Assembly: GCF_900111835.1 (NCBI RefSeq)
Contig: NZ_FOJP01000001.1
Span: forward strand, 492,125 to 556,124
Direction of reading: 5' to 3'
Length of the DNA: 64,000 nucleotides
DNA from: Metapseudomonas otitidis
Lineage (GTDB): Bacteria; Pseudomonadota; Gammaproteobacteria; Pseudomonadales; Pseudomonadaceae
In this document: in pieces, positions 1 to 8,767 of the stretch
Layout: the number at the start of each line of letters is the position of its first letter
How positions within the stretch are numbered: the stretch's first letter is position 1
The notes under the pieces: model-generated
Database searches by the model: none
What the model was told of the DNA's origin: nothing
What the model saw: only the letters and a program-made list of their open reading frames with translations
Position numbers and translations under genes: made by a program

Positions 1-266
1 TAGGAAAGTGCGAGCGTGTAGCTATTGGATACTTGCCTTCCTGACCTATCGAATCGAGCTGCTTTGTGCAGCAGGCCGGTTCCTAGAAGAGACTTTATGG
101 TTCTCTGGATGGTGCGTTCTGAAGTGCAGCACTTGGCCGCAATTGTCCGCATCTTGGGCCAGCAATAACCGTGATCATCGGCGTTATCTGCAAGAGCCAG
201 GAGCGTCAACTTTGGCACAGGTGGAAGCTGCTGCTCCCATGCCCAATTCATTGCTTTGATGCTCAT
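1..266 (-). CDS. Phage-type replication protein, HTH N-terminal domain (partial)
   Basis: The gene runs off the left edge; 88 codons are visible. It starts MSIKAMNWAWEQQLPP and continues with a winged-helix-like segment holding the motif SERTIQRTIKSLLGTGLL. This pattern, an N-terminal MSxKxMxWxWE stretch followed by a LALADxxDDxG segment and a helix-turn-helix, is typical of replication-initiation proteins (HTH_36 type) of prophages and satellites. The start ATG (266-264) overlaps the stop TAA of the upstream gene by one base (TAATG), which suggests translational coupling. A second in-frame ATG is at 251. The function rests on the N-terminal part alone; the replication domain itself is outside the window. 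Confidence 0.7.
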   Translation of the reverse strand, partial: MSIKAMNWAWEQQLPPVPKLTLLALADNADDHGYCWPKMRTIAAKCCTSERTIQRTIKSLLGTGLLHKAARFDRSGRQVSNSYTLALS

Positions 267-493
267 TAGCTCTGCCCGAATGTATCGATCAGTTTGGCTA
301 CTTCTGCGGTTTTGAAATAAACACGACGCCCGATTTTCACCCTGCAAGGGAGGATCTTGCGAGAAAGATCATTGTTACTGCATAAGCTGATTCGTAGCCC
401 TTGCTTGCTGCGATGCAATAGCTCGGCGAGCTGCTCAAGTGATAGCAGTGGGGCGCCGTTATAGCGGCTTAGTATTAATTCTTCGGTTGTCAT
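266..493 (-). CDS. Small helix-turn-helix DNA-binding protein, AlpA/excisionase-like
   Basis: This 75-residue protein has the arrangement of AlpA/MerR-like small DNA-binding proteins: a predicted recognition region LSLEQLAELLHRSKQGLR at about 16-33, followed by a basic strand segment ending in VKIGRRVYFKTAEVAKLI, which resembles the wing and last helix of such proteins. Such proteins in integrated elements act as excisionase or as activators of integrase or replication genes. It is translationally coupled (TAATG) to the replication-type gene downstream, so the two probably form one transcript. The promoter should lie in the palindrome-rich region after 493. The family call is by pattern only, and direct evidence for excisionase activity is lacking. 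Confidence 0.6.
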   Translation of the reverse strand: MTTEELILSRYNGAPLLSLEQLAELLHRSKQGLRISLCSNNDLSRKILPCRVKIGRRVYFKTAEVAKLIDTFGQS

Positions 494-584
494 GTTTGTC
501 TCACGTAGGTTTGCGTGTGTGAGACTATTTTGATTGCCATTTTAATTAGATCAATACGTTATCGAGATTTTGTATTGCTAATCA

Positions 585-602
585 ATAGTTTATCTAAACT
601 AT
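585..602. promoter_or_regulatory. Palindrome ATAGTTTA-TC-TAAACTAT
   Basis: A perfect inverted repeat with 8-base arms and a 2-base centre, about 90 bases upstream of the small HTH gene that starts at 493. It is the first of a group of dyads in this AT-rich control region. Its size fits an operator for a dimeric repressor; the binding protein is unknown. Confidence 0.55.
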
Positions 603-632
603 GGCTATCCTCGTGAAGATTCGCGGGGTAAG

Positions 633-651
633 TTAGGACGATATGTCCTAA
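633..651. promoter_or_regulatory. Palindrome TTAGGAC-GATAT-GTCCTAA
   Basis: A perfect inverted repeat with 7-base arms and a 5-base spacer. The form, about 19 bases with half-sites one helical turn apart, is that of an XRE/CI-type repressor operator. Candidates for the binding protein are the small HTH protein at 266-493, the antitoxin at 1011-1325, or a repressor encoded outside the window. Confidence 0.6.
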
Positions 652-740
652 TTGCTCTAATTTGCGCGCCTGGGCGCGCGGCTGACAGTGCCTGGTTATC
701 GATTTGTTTGATGTGTTGATGTGGTTATCGGGCGTGCTTA

Positions 741-761
741 AAAATTTAGCTGCTAAATTTT
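741..761. promoter_or_regulatory. Palindrome AAAATTTAG-CTG-CTAAATTTT
   Basis: A perfect inverted repeat with 9-base arms and a 3-base centre. It lies just ahead of the Shine-Dalgarno-like GGAGGAGGG at 774-782, so it could control a rightward transcript. A GC-rich hairpin (GCGCGC-CTGG-GCGCGC, 664-679) lies between it and the dyad at 633-651. Confidence 0.5.
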
Positions 762-787
762 GATAAGTGGCTGGGAGGAGGGTGGTT

Positions 788-1075
788 GTGGTTTTCTTAT
801 GTCCGTGCGAGGTCTGCTTGGCTTTTTTGCATATCATTCGGAGGGTAATAATAAGAATAATATTATTATTCTTATTATTATGGGCGGTTGTCGCGGGGGC
901 AGTTCTGTCGCTGTGGTTTTTCCAGGATCGGCGGGCTGATTTAGATCTACGAGGTTTGGAGGCGGCTAATAAGCTCGAAGAGCTGCTGGCAGATAAGCAG
1001 CTTTGGAAGGTTAGCCAAGGGCTGCAAGGTGCTCGACAGTTTCAGGATACTTTTGCACCAGACGAATCAGCGTAG
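788..1075 (+). CDS. Possible small membrane protein
   Basis: A reading frame of 95 codons from GTG 788, preceded at six bases by a strong AGGAGG (776-781). The first half is very hydrophobic, with one or two probable membrane segments around residues 10-45, followed by a charged tail rich in Leu, Glu and Lys that could form an amphipathic helix. Part of the hydrophobic stretch is encoded by the AT-only palindrome at 846-880, which may be chance. It is the only rightward candidate in the element and its 3' end overlaps the antitoxin gene by 65 bases, which argues against it. I do not recognise a family. Confidence 0.3.
   Translation: MVFLCPCEVCLAFLHIIRRVIIRIILLFLLLWAVVAGAVLSLWFFQDRRADLDLRGLEAANKLEELLADKQLWKVSQGLQGARQFQDTFAPDESA
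846..880. repeat. Perfect 16-base-arm AT-only palindrome
   Basis: Bases 846-861 and 865-880 are exact reverse complements with the 3-base centre ATT. Apart from one G and one C, all positions are A or T, in a genome that is otherwise very GC-rich. As DNA it could extrude or melt easily; as RNA it forms a weak hairpin without the usual terminator run. It falls inside the possible reading frame 788-1075. Confidence 0.8.
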
Positions 1076-1325
1076 TCGCCTGGGCGTTTGGCTTGGCTCG
1101 GCCTTGTTCCCAGTTCTCCAAGGTGCGCGGGTTGGTGCGCAGATACATGGCGAAAACGGGGCGTGACATGTTCAGCTTCTGGCGGATCTCCACCAGCTCC
1201 TCGGAGCTGACTTCGCACAGTTCGGGTAACTGGACTTTGTGCGAGCGCAGAGTCACCTTGCCTTGGCGTTCATCCTCCAAAGCCTCGAAGCCCTCGACCA
1301 GCTCGGCAAAGATGTCTCGTTTCAT
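1011..1325 (-). CDS. higA: Antitoxin, XRE-type HTH (HigA/NadS-like)
   Basis: The 104-residue protein has the shape of type II antitoxins of the HigA2/NadS group: an N-terminal toxin-binding part starting MKRDIFAELVEGFEAL, then an XRE helix-turn-helix in the C-terminal half (around 45-95) with SRPVFAMYLRTNPRTLENWE as the recognition unit. It follows the toxin gene with a 4-base ATGA overlap, the order toxin then antitoxin that is typical of higBA. The antitoxin neutralises the toxin by direct binding and usually represses the operon promoter. The palindrome at 1696-1712 is the obvious operator candidate. Confidence 0.85.
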   Translation of the reverse strand: MKRDIFAELVEGFEALEDERQGKVTLRSHKVQLPELCEVSSEELVEIRQKLNMSRPVFAMYLRTNPRTLENWEQGRAKPNAQATTLIRLVQKYPETVEHLAALG

Positions 1326-1666
1326 GGTGTCGTCCTCGCATCAATTTCTGCTTGCAGCAGCCGCTTGAGTAATTTCTTCTGCTGCTCGTTCAGGTCGTCC
1401 TGGACGTCCTTCCCATACAGGGTAAACAGCCAGAACTGCGCGCCACCCAGCCACCAGTAGTAGATTACTCGGATGCCGCCGCGCTTGCCTTTCTGTCGTC
1501 GCTCGTCGGCGAAGCGAATCTTTCGTAGGCCGCCGGTTCCCTGGATCACGTCGCCGGCTTCCGGGTTCTTCATCAGCAGGCGCTGGAAGCTGCGAAAGGC
1601 CTCATCGTCCAGATAGTCCGCTCGATGGCGCTCAAAGGGCGGTAGTTCGACAAATAGTGCTTTCAT
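1322..1666 (-). CDS. higB: Toxin, RelE/HigB family mRNA interferase
   Basis: The 114-residue protein matches RelE/HigB-like toxins: a compact basic protein with GGLRKIRFADERRQKGKRGG near 45-65 and the core VIYYWW...FWLFTLYGK at about 67-85, ending in a C-terminal helix rich in Lys and Gln. Toxins of this family cleave mRNA, usually on the ribosome. The gene precedes the antitoxin and overlaps it by four bases, ensuring coupled synthesis. Its position directly behind the integrase suggests a role in keeping the element in the chromosome. The catalytic residues cannot be assigned safely without an alignment. Confidence 0.85.
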   Translation of the reverse strand: MKALFVELPPFERHRADYLDDEAFRSFQRLLMKNPEAGDVIQGTGGLRKIRFADERRQKGKRGGIRVIYYWWLGGAQFWLFTLYGKDVQDDLNEQQKKLLKRLLQAEIDARTTP

Positions 1667-1695
1667 TGTCTGTACGTTATCTGCGTATAGTTTGT

Positions 1696-1712
1696 GGTGC
1701 GTTTAACGCACC
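1696..1712. promoter_or_regulatory. Palindrome GGTGCGTT-T-AACGCACC, likely higBA operator
   Basis: A perfect inverted repeat with 8-base arms around one base, between the integrase stop (1714) and the toxin start (1666). No T-run follows on either strand, so a terminator is less likely than an operator. Autorepression of toxin-antitoxin operons through such dyads is the general rule. Confidence 0.55.
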
Positions 1713-1713
1713 G

Positions 1714-2787
1714 TCAAGGCGCCTTGCGCTGGCGTTTCAACTTGTCCAGCTTGCCGACGAGGTCCTCGGCCCGCAGGTGGGTGTAGCGCTTTAGCATCTG
1801 CATCGACTTATGCCCGCTAATGGCCGAGACCTCCTGGTCGGATAGGCCGCCCTCGACCAGCCGGCTGACAGCCTCATGACGCAGATCGTGGAAGCGCAGG
1901 TCGGGCATGCCGAGTTTCTTCTTCAGCAGTCCCCAGGTCTTGGTGAAGGCATAGGGGCGACGTTTCTCGTCCTTTCCCGGTTCGCCAAAGAACACCAGGT
2001 TGCAATCCTTGGGACGCAAAGGGTTCTCCAGGGCGGCCTTAAAGGCTTCGGTGGCCAGCTTGGTGAGGGGGACAGTTCGGGCGCTGTCATTCTTGGTGTC
2101 TGCGAGGCGCACCACGCGCTTTTTGAGATCGACCTGATAACAGCGCAGACCAGTGATCTCCGACGAGCGCATGCCCGTTTCTAGGGCGATGCGCACGATC
2201 CAGCCGAGCATAGGGTTGCTGTGGTTATTAACTGCGGCGAGCAGGCGTCTTTCCTCGTCGGCAGTCAGCCTGCGGTCGCGGCCATCTCCCGGGCTGGGTT
2301 TGCGGATATTCAGCACTGGATTGAAGGTCAGTCCCAGGCCCCACTCCTGGATTGCCACCGTGTAGATGTGACTGAGCAGGGCCAGCTCAAGCCGCACGGT
2401 ATTGTTGCTGGTGGGAACGCCGCGCTTGCTCAGGGTGCCGAGCCGGTTGTCGCGGTAGTTGGCGATGATCTCGGCGGAGAGAGCGGCCAAGGAATATTTG
2501 CCCAGGTGCTGGATGAGCTGCTTGGCCTTGGTGGCCTCCGCCTTGCGTGTGGTTGGCTTCTTGCTCGGCGTCACCTCGGCCAGATAGCGCTCAAGGGCTT
2601 TCTCCAGCGTCAGGCGCTCGGAGCCGCTTCGCTGGATATACACGCCGCGCACCATTTCATCTTCGGTGCGGCGTGCCCAGTCTTCGGCATCGCGTTTGGT
2701 ACGGAAGGTTTTTGTGTTGGTCGGCCAGCCCGTTTTGCGGACTACGGCCTTCCATGTGCCGGCAGGGGTTTTAACGATTGTGGCCAT
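1714..2787 (-). CDS. Tyrosine recombinase/integrase
   Basis: A 357-residue site-specific recombinase of the phage integrase family. The N-terminal part (about 1-60) is an arm-binding region, followed by a core-binding SAM-like domain (about 60-165) and the catalytic domain. Visible catalytic residues are an Arg in ETGMRSSE near 208, H300-x2-R303 in HDLRH, H326 in SGHKS and the nucleophile Y335 in KRYTHL, so the enzyme looks intact. The start at 2787 (MATIVKTPAGTW) is preferred to an upstream in-frame ATG at 2949 because the latter lies inside the tRNA gene; a GGAG lies 13 bases before it. Adjacency to tRNA-Ile2 indicates integration into that gene. Confidence 0.93.
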   Translation of the reverse strand: MATIVKTPAGTWKAVVRKTGWPTNTKTFRTKRDAEDWARRTEDEMVRGVYIQRSGSERLTLEKALERYLAEVTPSKKPTTRKAEATKAKQLIQHLGKYSLAALSAEIIANYRDNRLGTLSKRGVPTSNNTVRLELALLSHIYTVAIQEWGLGLTFNPVLNIRKPSPGDGRDRRLTADEERRLLAAVNNHSNPMLGWIVRIALETGMRSSEITGLRCYQVDLKKRVVRLADTKNDSARTVPLTKLATEAFKAALENPLRPKDCNLVFFGEPGKDEKRRPYAFTKTWGLLKKKLGMPDLRFHDLRHEAVSRLVEGGLSDQEVSAISGHKSMQMLKRYTHLRAEDLVGKLDKLKRQRKAP

Positions 2788-2887
2788 CTGAAAAGGACTC
2801 CAAAGGCAGGCTGGCGTACCAGCACTGTACCGATTTTGTACCTTTGGACCATAGGACTGATCCAGATGCCACAACCTTATAAAGCTT

Positions 2888-2910
2888 AAAGCCGCGCAGT
2901 GCGCGGCTTT
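2888..2910 (-). terminator. Terminator downstream of tRNA-Ile2
   Basis: A perfect hairpin, AAAGCCGCGC-agt-GCGCGGCTTT. On the minus strand it is followed by TTTAAGCTTT, which fits Rho-independent termination of the rmcA/tRNA transcript. It lies between the tRNA 3' end and the integrase. Confidence 0.8.
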
Positions 2911-2915
2911 GAAGG

Positions 2916-2992
2916 TGGTGGGCCCACACGGACTCGAACCGTGGACCAAAGGATTATGAGTCCTCTGCTCTAACCGACTGAGCTATAGGCCC
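2916..2992 (-). tRNA. tRNA-Ile2 (anticodon CAT, lysidine-modified)
   Basis: The 77 bases fold as a complete tRNA with the 3' CCA encoded (2918-2916). The acceptor stem is GGGCCTA paired with TGGGCCC, the T loop is GTTCGAGTC and the anticodon loop is CTCATAA. CAT could mean elongator Met, but C4-G69 and C5-G68 in the acceptor stem are the pairs known to be recognised by TilS, and the anticodon arm and variable region (AATCCTTTGGTC) resemble E. coli tRNA-Ile2 more than tRNA-Met. It should therefore read AUA after lysidine modification. Automatic pipelines often label this gene tRNA-Met. It serves as the integration site of the neighbouring element. Confidence 0.9.
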
Positions 2993-3008
2993 TCAGAAGG
3001 CGGGCGGA

Positions 3009-6000
3009 TTATACCGGCGCCTTGTCGGGGGCGCCAACCGTTTGACTGGGGCTGAGGAATTGCCGGGCGAAGACGTCGGCGGGGACGGGGCGGCTGACGA
3101 TGTAGCCCTGGATCTGTTCGCAGCCTTCGGCGCGGAGGAAGGCTTCCTGGGCGGGGGTTTCGACGCCTTCGGCGATGACGGTGAGCTGCATGCTGTGGCC
3201 GAGGGCGATGATGGCGCGGGCGATGGCGGCGTCTTCCTGTTCGTGGGGGAGGCCGCGGACGAAGGATTTGTCGATCTTGATGATGTCGAGCGGGAGCCGC
3301 TTGAGGTAGCTGAGGGAGGAGTAGCCGGTGCCGAAGTCGTCGATGGCCAGTTGCAGGCCGAGGTCCTTGAGGGCGTGGAGGACGGCGAGGGCTTCTTCGG
3401 CCTGGCTCATGATGAAGGTTTCGGTGATTTCCAGTTGCAGGCGTTCGGCGGGGACGCCGGCGCTCCTGAGTTGCTGGTCGATGCGCTGGACGATGCCGGG
3501 CTGGCGCAGCTGGGCGCCGGCGAGGTTGACGGAGAGGGGGCCGAAGGGGGCGTGCTGCTCCTGCCATTCGCGCATCTGCCGGCAGGCTTCGCTGATGACC
3601 CAGTCGCCGAGGGTGAGGATGAAGCCGTTCTCTTCGGCGAGGGGGATGAAGCGTTCGGGGGATATGTCGCCGAAGAGGGGGTGCTGCCAGCGCAGGAGGG
3701 CTTCGGCGCCGATCAGGCGGCCGCTGCGCAGGCAGAGCTTGGGTTGGTAGTAGAGGCAGAGTTCGTGGCGTTCGAGGGCGCGGCGCAGTTCGTTTTCCAG
3801 GGCCATGCGTTCGGTGGCCTGGAAGGTGAGGTCGCGGGTGTAGAGCTCGACGCGGTTCCGGCCTTTGGATTTGGCCTGGTACATGGCGGCGTCGGCGTTC
3901 TTGACGAGGGTGGCGGTGTCGCTGCCGTGTTCGGGGAAGCGGCTGATGCCGATGCTGGCGCTGATGAAGAATTCGTGGTCCTGGGTCTCGAAGGGGGCGT
4001 TGAAGCAGGCGAGCAGGCGCTCGGCCAGTTGCTGGGCCTCTTCGGGGTGGCGCAGGTGCGGCAGGAGGATGATGAATTCGTCGCCGCCGAGGCGGGCGAC
4101 GGTGTCGTTGCGGCCGAGCTGGTTGCCGAGGCGGGTGGCGATGCTCTTGAGGAGGACGTCGCCGATGGGGTGGCCGAGGCTGTCGTTGATGTGCTTGAAG
4201 CGGTCGAGGTCGAGGAACAGGACGGCGCCTTCGTGGCCTTCGCGTTCGCAGGCGGCGAGTGCCTGGCGCAGGCGGCTTTCGAAGAGGACGCGGTTGGGCA
4301 GGCCGGTGAGGGGGTCGTGGTGGGCCTGGTAGTCGAGCCGGGCCTGGGCTTGCTTGAGCGGTGAGATGTCGGCGAAGACGCCGACGAAGTGGGTGATCTG
4401 GCCTTCGGGGTTGCGGACGGCGTTGATGGTGAGCCATTCGGGGAAGGTTTCGCCGTCCTTGCGGCGGTTCCAGATCTCACCTTGCCAGTGGCCTTCGCGG
4501 TTGAGCTGGTCCCACATGTCGACGTAGAAGCCGCGATCGTGGTGGTTGGAGGCGAGCAGGCGGGGTGTCTGGCCGAGGGCTTCGTGTTCTTCGTAGCCGG
4601 TGATGGTGGTGAAGGCGCGGTTGACGGCGAGGATGCGTTGCTGGGTGTCGGTGATCATGACGCCTTCGGCGGTGCTTTCGAAGACGGTGGCGGCCTGGAG
4701 GAGCTCTTCCTGCATCTTCTGCCGGTCGGTGACGTCGCGGGCGATGGTGAGGATGCAGGCTTCGCCACCGACGGGCAGGGGCTGGGCGGAGAGTTCGCAG
4801 ATGCGCAGGCTGCCGTCCTTGCTGCGGATGGGGGCGGTGTAGTGGCGCAGGCCGCCTTCTTCGCGGATGGCTTTGACCATGTGGTCGCGGTCGGCGGGAT
4901 TGACCCAGATGCCGAGGTCGAGGGTGGTGCGGTGGTCGGCTTCGCCGAGTTCGTAGCCGGTGATGCGGGTGAAGCCTTCGTTTGCTTCGATGAGGCAGCC
5001 GTCGGCAAGGCGGGTGATGAGGAGACCGTCGGGCGAGGCGTGGAAGGCGCGGGCGAATTTCTCTTCGGAGAGGCGCAGGCGCTGCTGGGTTTCCTGCAGG
5101 ACGGTGATGTCGCGCACGACGATGATGAGGGCGGGGACGCCTTCGACATCGGTGGGCTGGGCGGAGAGGAGGCCGGTGAAGCCTCGGCCGTCGCTGCGGC
5201 GGAAGGCCATTTCGAGATTGTGCAGGCTTTCGTGCTGGATGCGCTGGAGCAGGCCGGCGGCGAGGCTGGGGTCGGCCCAGAGGCCGAGTTCGGTGGCGGT
5301 GCGTCCGATGGCCTGTGCGGCACTGAGCCCGGTCTGTTGCTCGAAGGTCTGGTTGACGTCGAGCAGGCGGCCGTCGCTGCGGCGGGCGAGGGCGATGACG
5401 TCGGGGCAGTGGTGGAAGACGGTGGCGAACTTCTGTTCGGAGAGGCGCAGGGCTTCTTCGGTGTGCTTGGCTTCGGTGATGTCGATCATGAGGCCGCGGA
5501 TGACGGGGACGTGGCCGTGGTGGATGAGGGTGACGATGTCGCGGATCCAGAGGATGCGGCCGTCGGCGGCGAGCATGCGGTAGTCGAAGCTGTGGTCGCG
5601 GCCGGCCTGGGTCTCTTGCTGGCAGTAGCAGAAGGCGCGTTCGGCGTCTTCGGGGTGGAGGGTGCGTTGCCAGAAGCCGGGTTGTTTCCATTCGTCGAGG
5701 GGGTAGCCGAGCAGGCGTTCGGCGTGGGGGGAGACGTAGGTGAAGCAGTAGTCGTCGAGGTTCATCTCCCAGGCGATGGCGTTGAGGCTTTCGACGAGGC
5801 CGCGGTAGTGCTGTTCGCTGTTGCGGAGTTCTTCTTCGAGCAGGGCGCGGCGGTTCATTTCGCCCCGCAGACGGCGGTTGATGCGCAGGACGAGTACGAG
5901 GACGAGCAGGGCGCCGAGCAGGGCGGGGATGACGTAGATGAGCTGGTCGGTCCAGACCGGGCGGCGGTCGATGACGCCGCCGACCCAGCGGTCCTGGATG

Positions 6001-6743
6001 GCATTCACCTGTTCGGCGGTGAGCTCGGCGAAGACTTTGTCGAGGATGCCGACGAGGATCGGTTCGCTCTTGGGGGTGGCCATCGCCAGTTGGTAGCGGT
6101 AGGGCGTTTCGCCGCTGATGAAGAGGCCGTCGAGCTTGAGCTGGCGGAGGCTCCAGACGCTGGAGGCGAGGTCGCTGACGAAGGCGTCGGCCTGGCCGGT
6201 GGCGAGAACCTGGAGGGCGGCGGCGACGGTGGGCGCGGTGAGCAGGTTGAGGTCGGGGTTGTGGGTGTGGAGCAGTTCGTGGGGGGCGTAGCTGTCGACG
6301 ACGACGACCTTGAGGCCGTACAGGTCCTTGAGGGTCTTGGGTCGGGGGCCGTCTTCGCGGGCGAGGATGACGATGGGGAAGTCGAGGTAGGGGCGGGTGA
6401 AGCTGAGGTAGTCCTGGCGCTCGGGCGTGGACATGATGCCGGGCAGCAGGTCGATTTCGTTGCGTTTGGCGCGTTTGAGCACTTCACCCCAGCTGCCGGG
6501 GTCGATGGGCTCGAGGCGGATGTTGAGGCGGTCTTCGATGAGTCGGGCGTAGTCGGCGGCCAGGCCTTGGTAGCGGCCCTGGGTGTCGCGGAATTCGAAG
6601 GGGGGCCAGGCGGCATCGGTACCAAGGCGCAGGGTGGGATGGGCCTGGAGCCAGTCCTGTTCTGCCTGCGTGAGGGTCAGGGCTCCGGATGTGGGAATCC
6701 AGAACGCCAGGCACAGCAGGAGAATGGCAGACAGACGCGCCAT
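3009..6743 (-). CDS. rmcA: RmcA-type c-di-GMP regulator (SBP-PAS4-GGDEF-EAL)
   Basis: This 1244-residue inner-membrane protein has the architecture and length of P. aeruginosa RmcA (PA0575), a redox-responsive regulator of c-di-GMP in biofilms. A signal peptide (1-21) precedes a periplasmic bacterial solute-binding domain type 3 (about 30-255), a membrane segment near 266-286, four PAS domains (about 300-800), a GGDEF domain with RLGGDEF and an EAL domain with AEALLRW, DDFGTGYSSL and VIAEGVET. Both catalytic motifs look intact; in RmcA the net activity is phosphodiesterase. The tRNA-Ile2 gene follows by 16 bases on the same strand, and rpoD lies upstream. An RpoS-like -10 element lies 33 bases before the start. 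Confidence 0.92.
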   Translation of the reverse strand: MARLSAILLLCLAFWIPTSGALTLTQAEQDWLQAHPTLRLGTDAAWPPFEFRDTQGRYQGLAADYARLIEDRLNIRLEPIDPGSWGEVLKRAKRNEIDLLPGIMSTPERQDYLSFTRPYLDFPIVILAREDGPRPKTLKDLYGLKVVVVDSYAPHELLHTHNPDLNLLTAPTVAAALQVLATGQADAFVSDLASSVWSLRQLKLDGLFISGETPYRYQLAMATPKSEPILVGILDKVFAELTAEQVNAIQDRWVGGVIDRRPVWTDQLIYVIPALLGALLVLVLVLRINRRLRGEMNRRALLEEELRNSEQHYRGLVESLNAIAWEMNLDDYCFTYVSPHAERLLGYPLDEWKQPGFWQRTLHPEDAERAFCYCQQETQAGRDHSFDYRMLAADGRILWIRDIVTLIHHGHVPVIRGLMIDITEAKHTEEALRLSEQKFATVFHHCPDVIALARRSDGRLLDVNQTFEQQTGLSAAQAIGRTATELGLWADPSLAAGLLQRIQHESLHNLEMAFRRSDGRGFTGLLSAQPTDVEGVPALIIVVRDITVLQETQQRLRLSEEKFARAFHASPDGLLITRLADGCLIEANEGFTRITGYELGEADHRTTLDLGIWVNPADRDHMVKAIREEGGLRHYTAPIRSKDGSLRICELSAQPLPVGGEACILTIARDVTDRQKMQEELLQAATVFESTAEGVMITDTQQRILAVNRAFTTITGYEEHEALGQTPRLLASNHHDRGFYVDMWDQLNREGHWQGEIWNRRKDGETFPEWLTINAVRNPEGQITHFVGVFADISPLKQAQARLDYQAHHDPLTGLPNRVLFESRLRQALAACEREGHEGAVLFLDLDRFKHINDSLGHPIGDVLLKSIATRLGNQLGRNDTVARLGGDEFIILLPHLRHPEEAQQLAERLLACFNAPFETQDHEFFISASIGISRFPEHGSDTATLVKNADAAMYQAKSKGRNRVELYTRDLTFQATERMALENELRRALERHELCLYYQPKLCLRSGRLIGAEALLRWQHPLFGDISPERFIPLAEENGFILTLGDWVISEACRQMREWQEQHAPFGPLSVNLAGAQLRQPGIVQRIDQQLRSAGVPAERLQLEITETFIMSQAEEALAVLHALKDLGLQLAIDDFGTGYSSLSYLKRLPLDIIKIDKSFVRGLPHEQEDAAIARAIIALGHSMQLTVIAEGVETPAQEAFLRAEGCEQIQGYIVSRPVPADVFARQFLSPSQTVGAPDKAPV

Positions 6744-6775
6744 GAGGGTCCCGTTCCAAGTTGGATACAGGCGTG

Positions 6776-6782
6776 AGTGTAG
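6776..6782 (-). promoter_or_regulatory. RpoS-like -10 element of rmcA
   Basis: The minus strand reads CTACACT, which fits the CTAYRCT form of stationary-phase (RpoS) -10 elements, 33 bases upstream of the rmcA start. No convincing -35 is visible, which is common for RpoS promoters. Motif match only. Confidence 0.35.
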
Positions 6783-6810
6783 TCGGGGGAAATGGGGCTT
6801 TGGTAGCGAA

Positions 6811-6839
6811 AAGAAAGACCCCCGGGCGGGCCGGGGGTC
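6811..6839 (-). terminator. Terminator of the rpoD transcript
   Basis: Hairpin GACCCCCGG-gcggg-CCGGGGGTC (6817-6839) immediately after the rpoD stop; on the minus strand it is followed by TTTCTTTTC. A strong Rho-independent terminator separating rpoD from rmcA. Confidence 0.85.
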
Positions 6840-6846
6840 TTGTCTT

Positions 6847-8700
<1,854 letters not shown>

Positions 8701-8747
8701 AACACCCTATCCACTGAAGGTCTTGGCGGGCTAAAAACAAGCCGAGG

Positions 8748-8753
8748 ATTATA
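8748..8753 (-). promoter_or_regulatory. rpoD: Extended -10 promoter of rpoD
   Basis: The minus strand reads TGGTATAAT, a consensus -10 hexamer (8753-8748) with the TGn extension, about 48 bases before the rpoD start and partly after the dnaG stop. The -35 region is poor, as often with extended -10 promoters. Internal promoters before rpoD are known in E. coli. Confidence 0.55.
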
Positions 8754-8767
8754 CCAGAACCGGGGCC

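Larger units (their letters stand above)
1..2919 (-). mobile_element. Integrated element at tRNA-Ile2, one end only
   Basis: The tyrosine integrase gene lies just past the 3' end of tRNA-Ile2(CAU) and points away from it, the usual layout of a phage, satellite or ICE inserted in a tRNA 3' end. All confident genes from 1 to 2787 are on the minus strand: integrase, toxin-antitoxin, small HTH protein, replication-type protein. Base composition between 494 and 1010 is much richer in AT than the rest. The tRNA is intact, so the att core is probably inside its 3' part, near 2916-2950. No second copy of that sequence is in the window, so the other end lies before position 1. A small satellite or prophage is the best guess; the right limit is inferred. 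Confidence 0.75.

Noticed and set aside
8..259. Rightward 83-codon frame at the left edge
   Set aside because: It is the complement of the replication-type gene on the minus strand, which has a recognisable family N-terminus and a coupled start.
559..837. Leftward 92-codon frame in the AT-rich region
   Set aside because: No Shine-Dalgarno, low-complexity Lys/Thr/Ser content, and it runs through four palindromes; no family resemblance.
2916..2992. Annotation as elongator tRNA-Met
   Set aside because: Acceptor-stem and anticodon-arm features fit tRNA-Ile2 better.
3042..6776. Long antisense frames (440 and 795 codons) over rmcA
   Set aside because: Acidic, Gly/Ala/Val/Glu-rich translations without domains, caused by strong codon bias of the GC-rich gene on the other strand.
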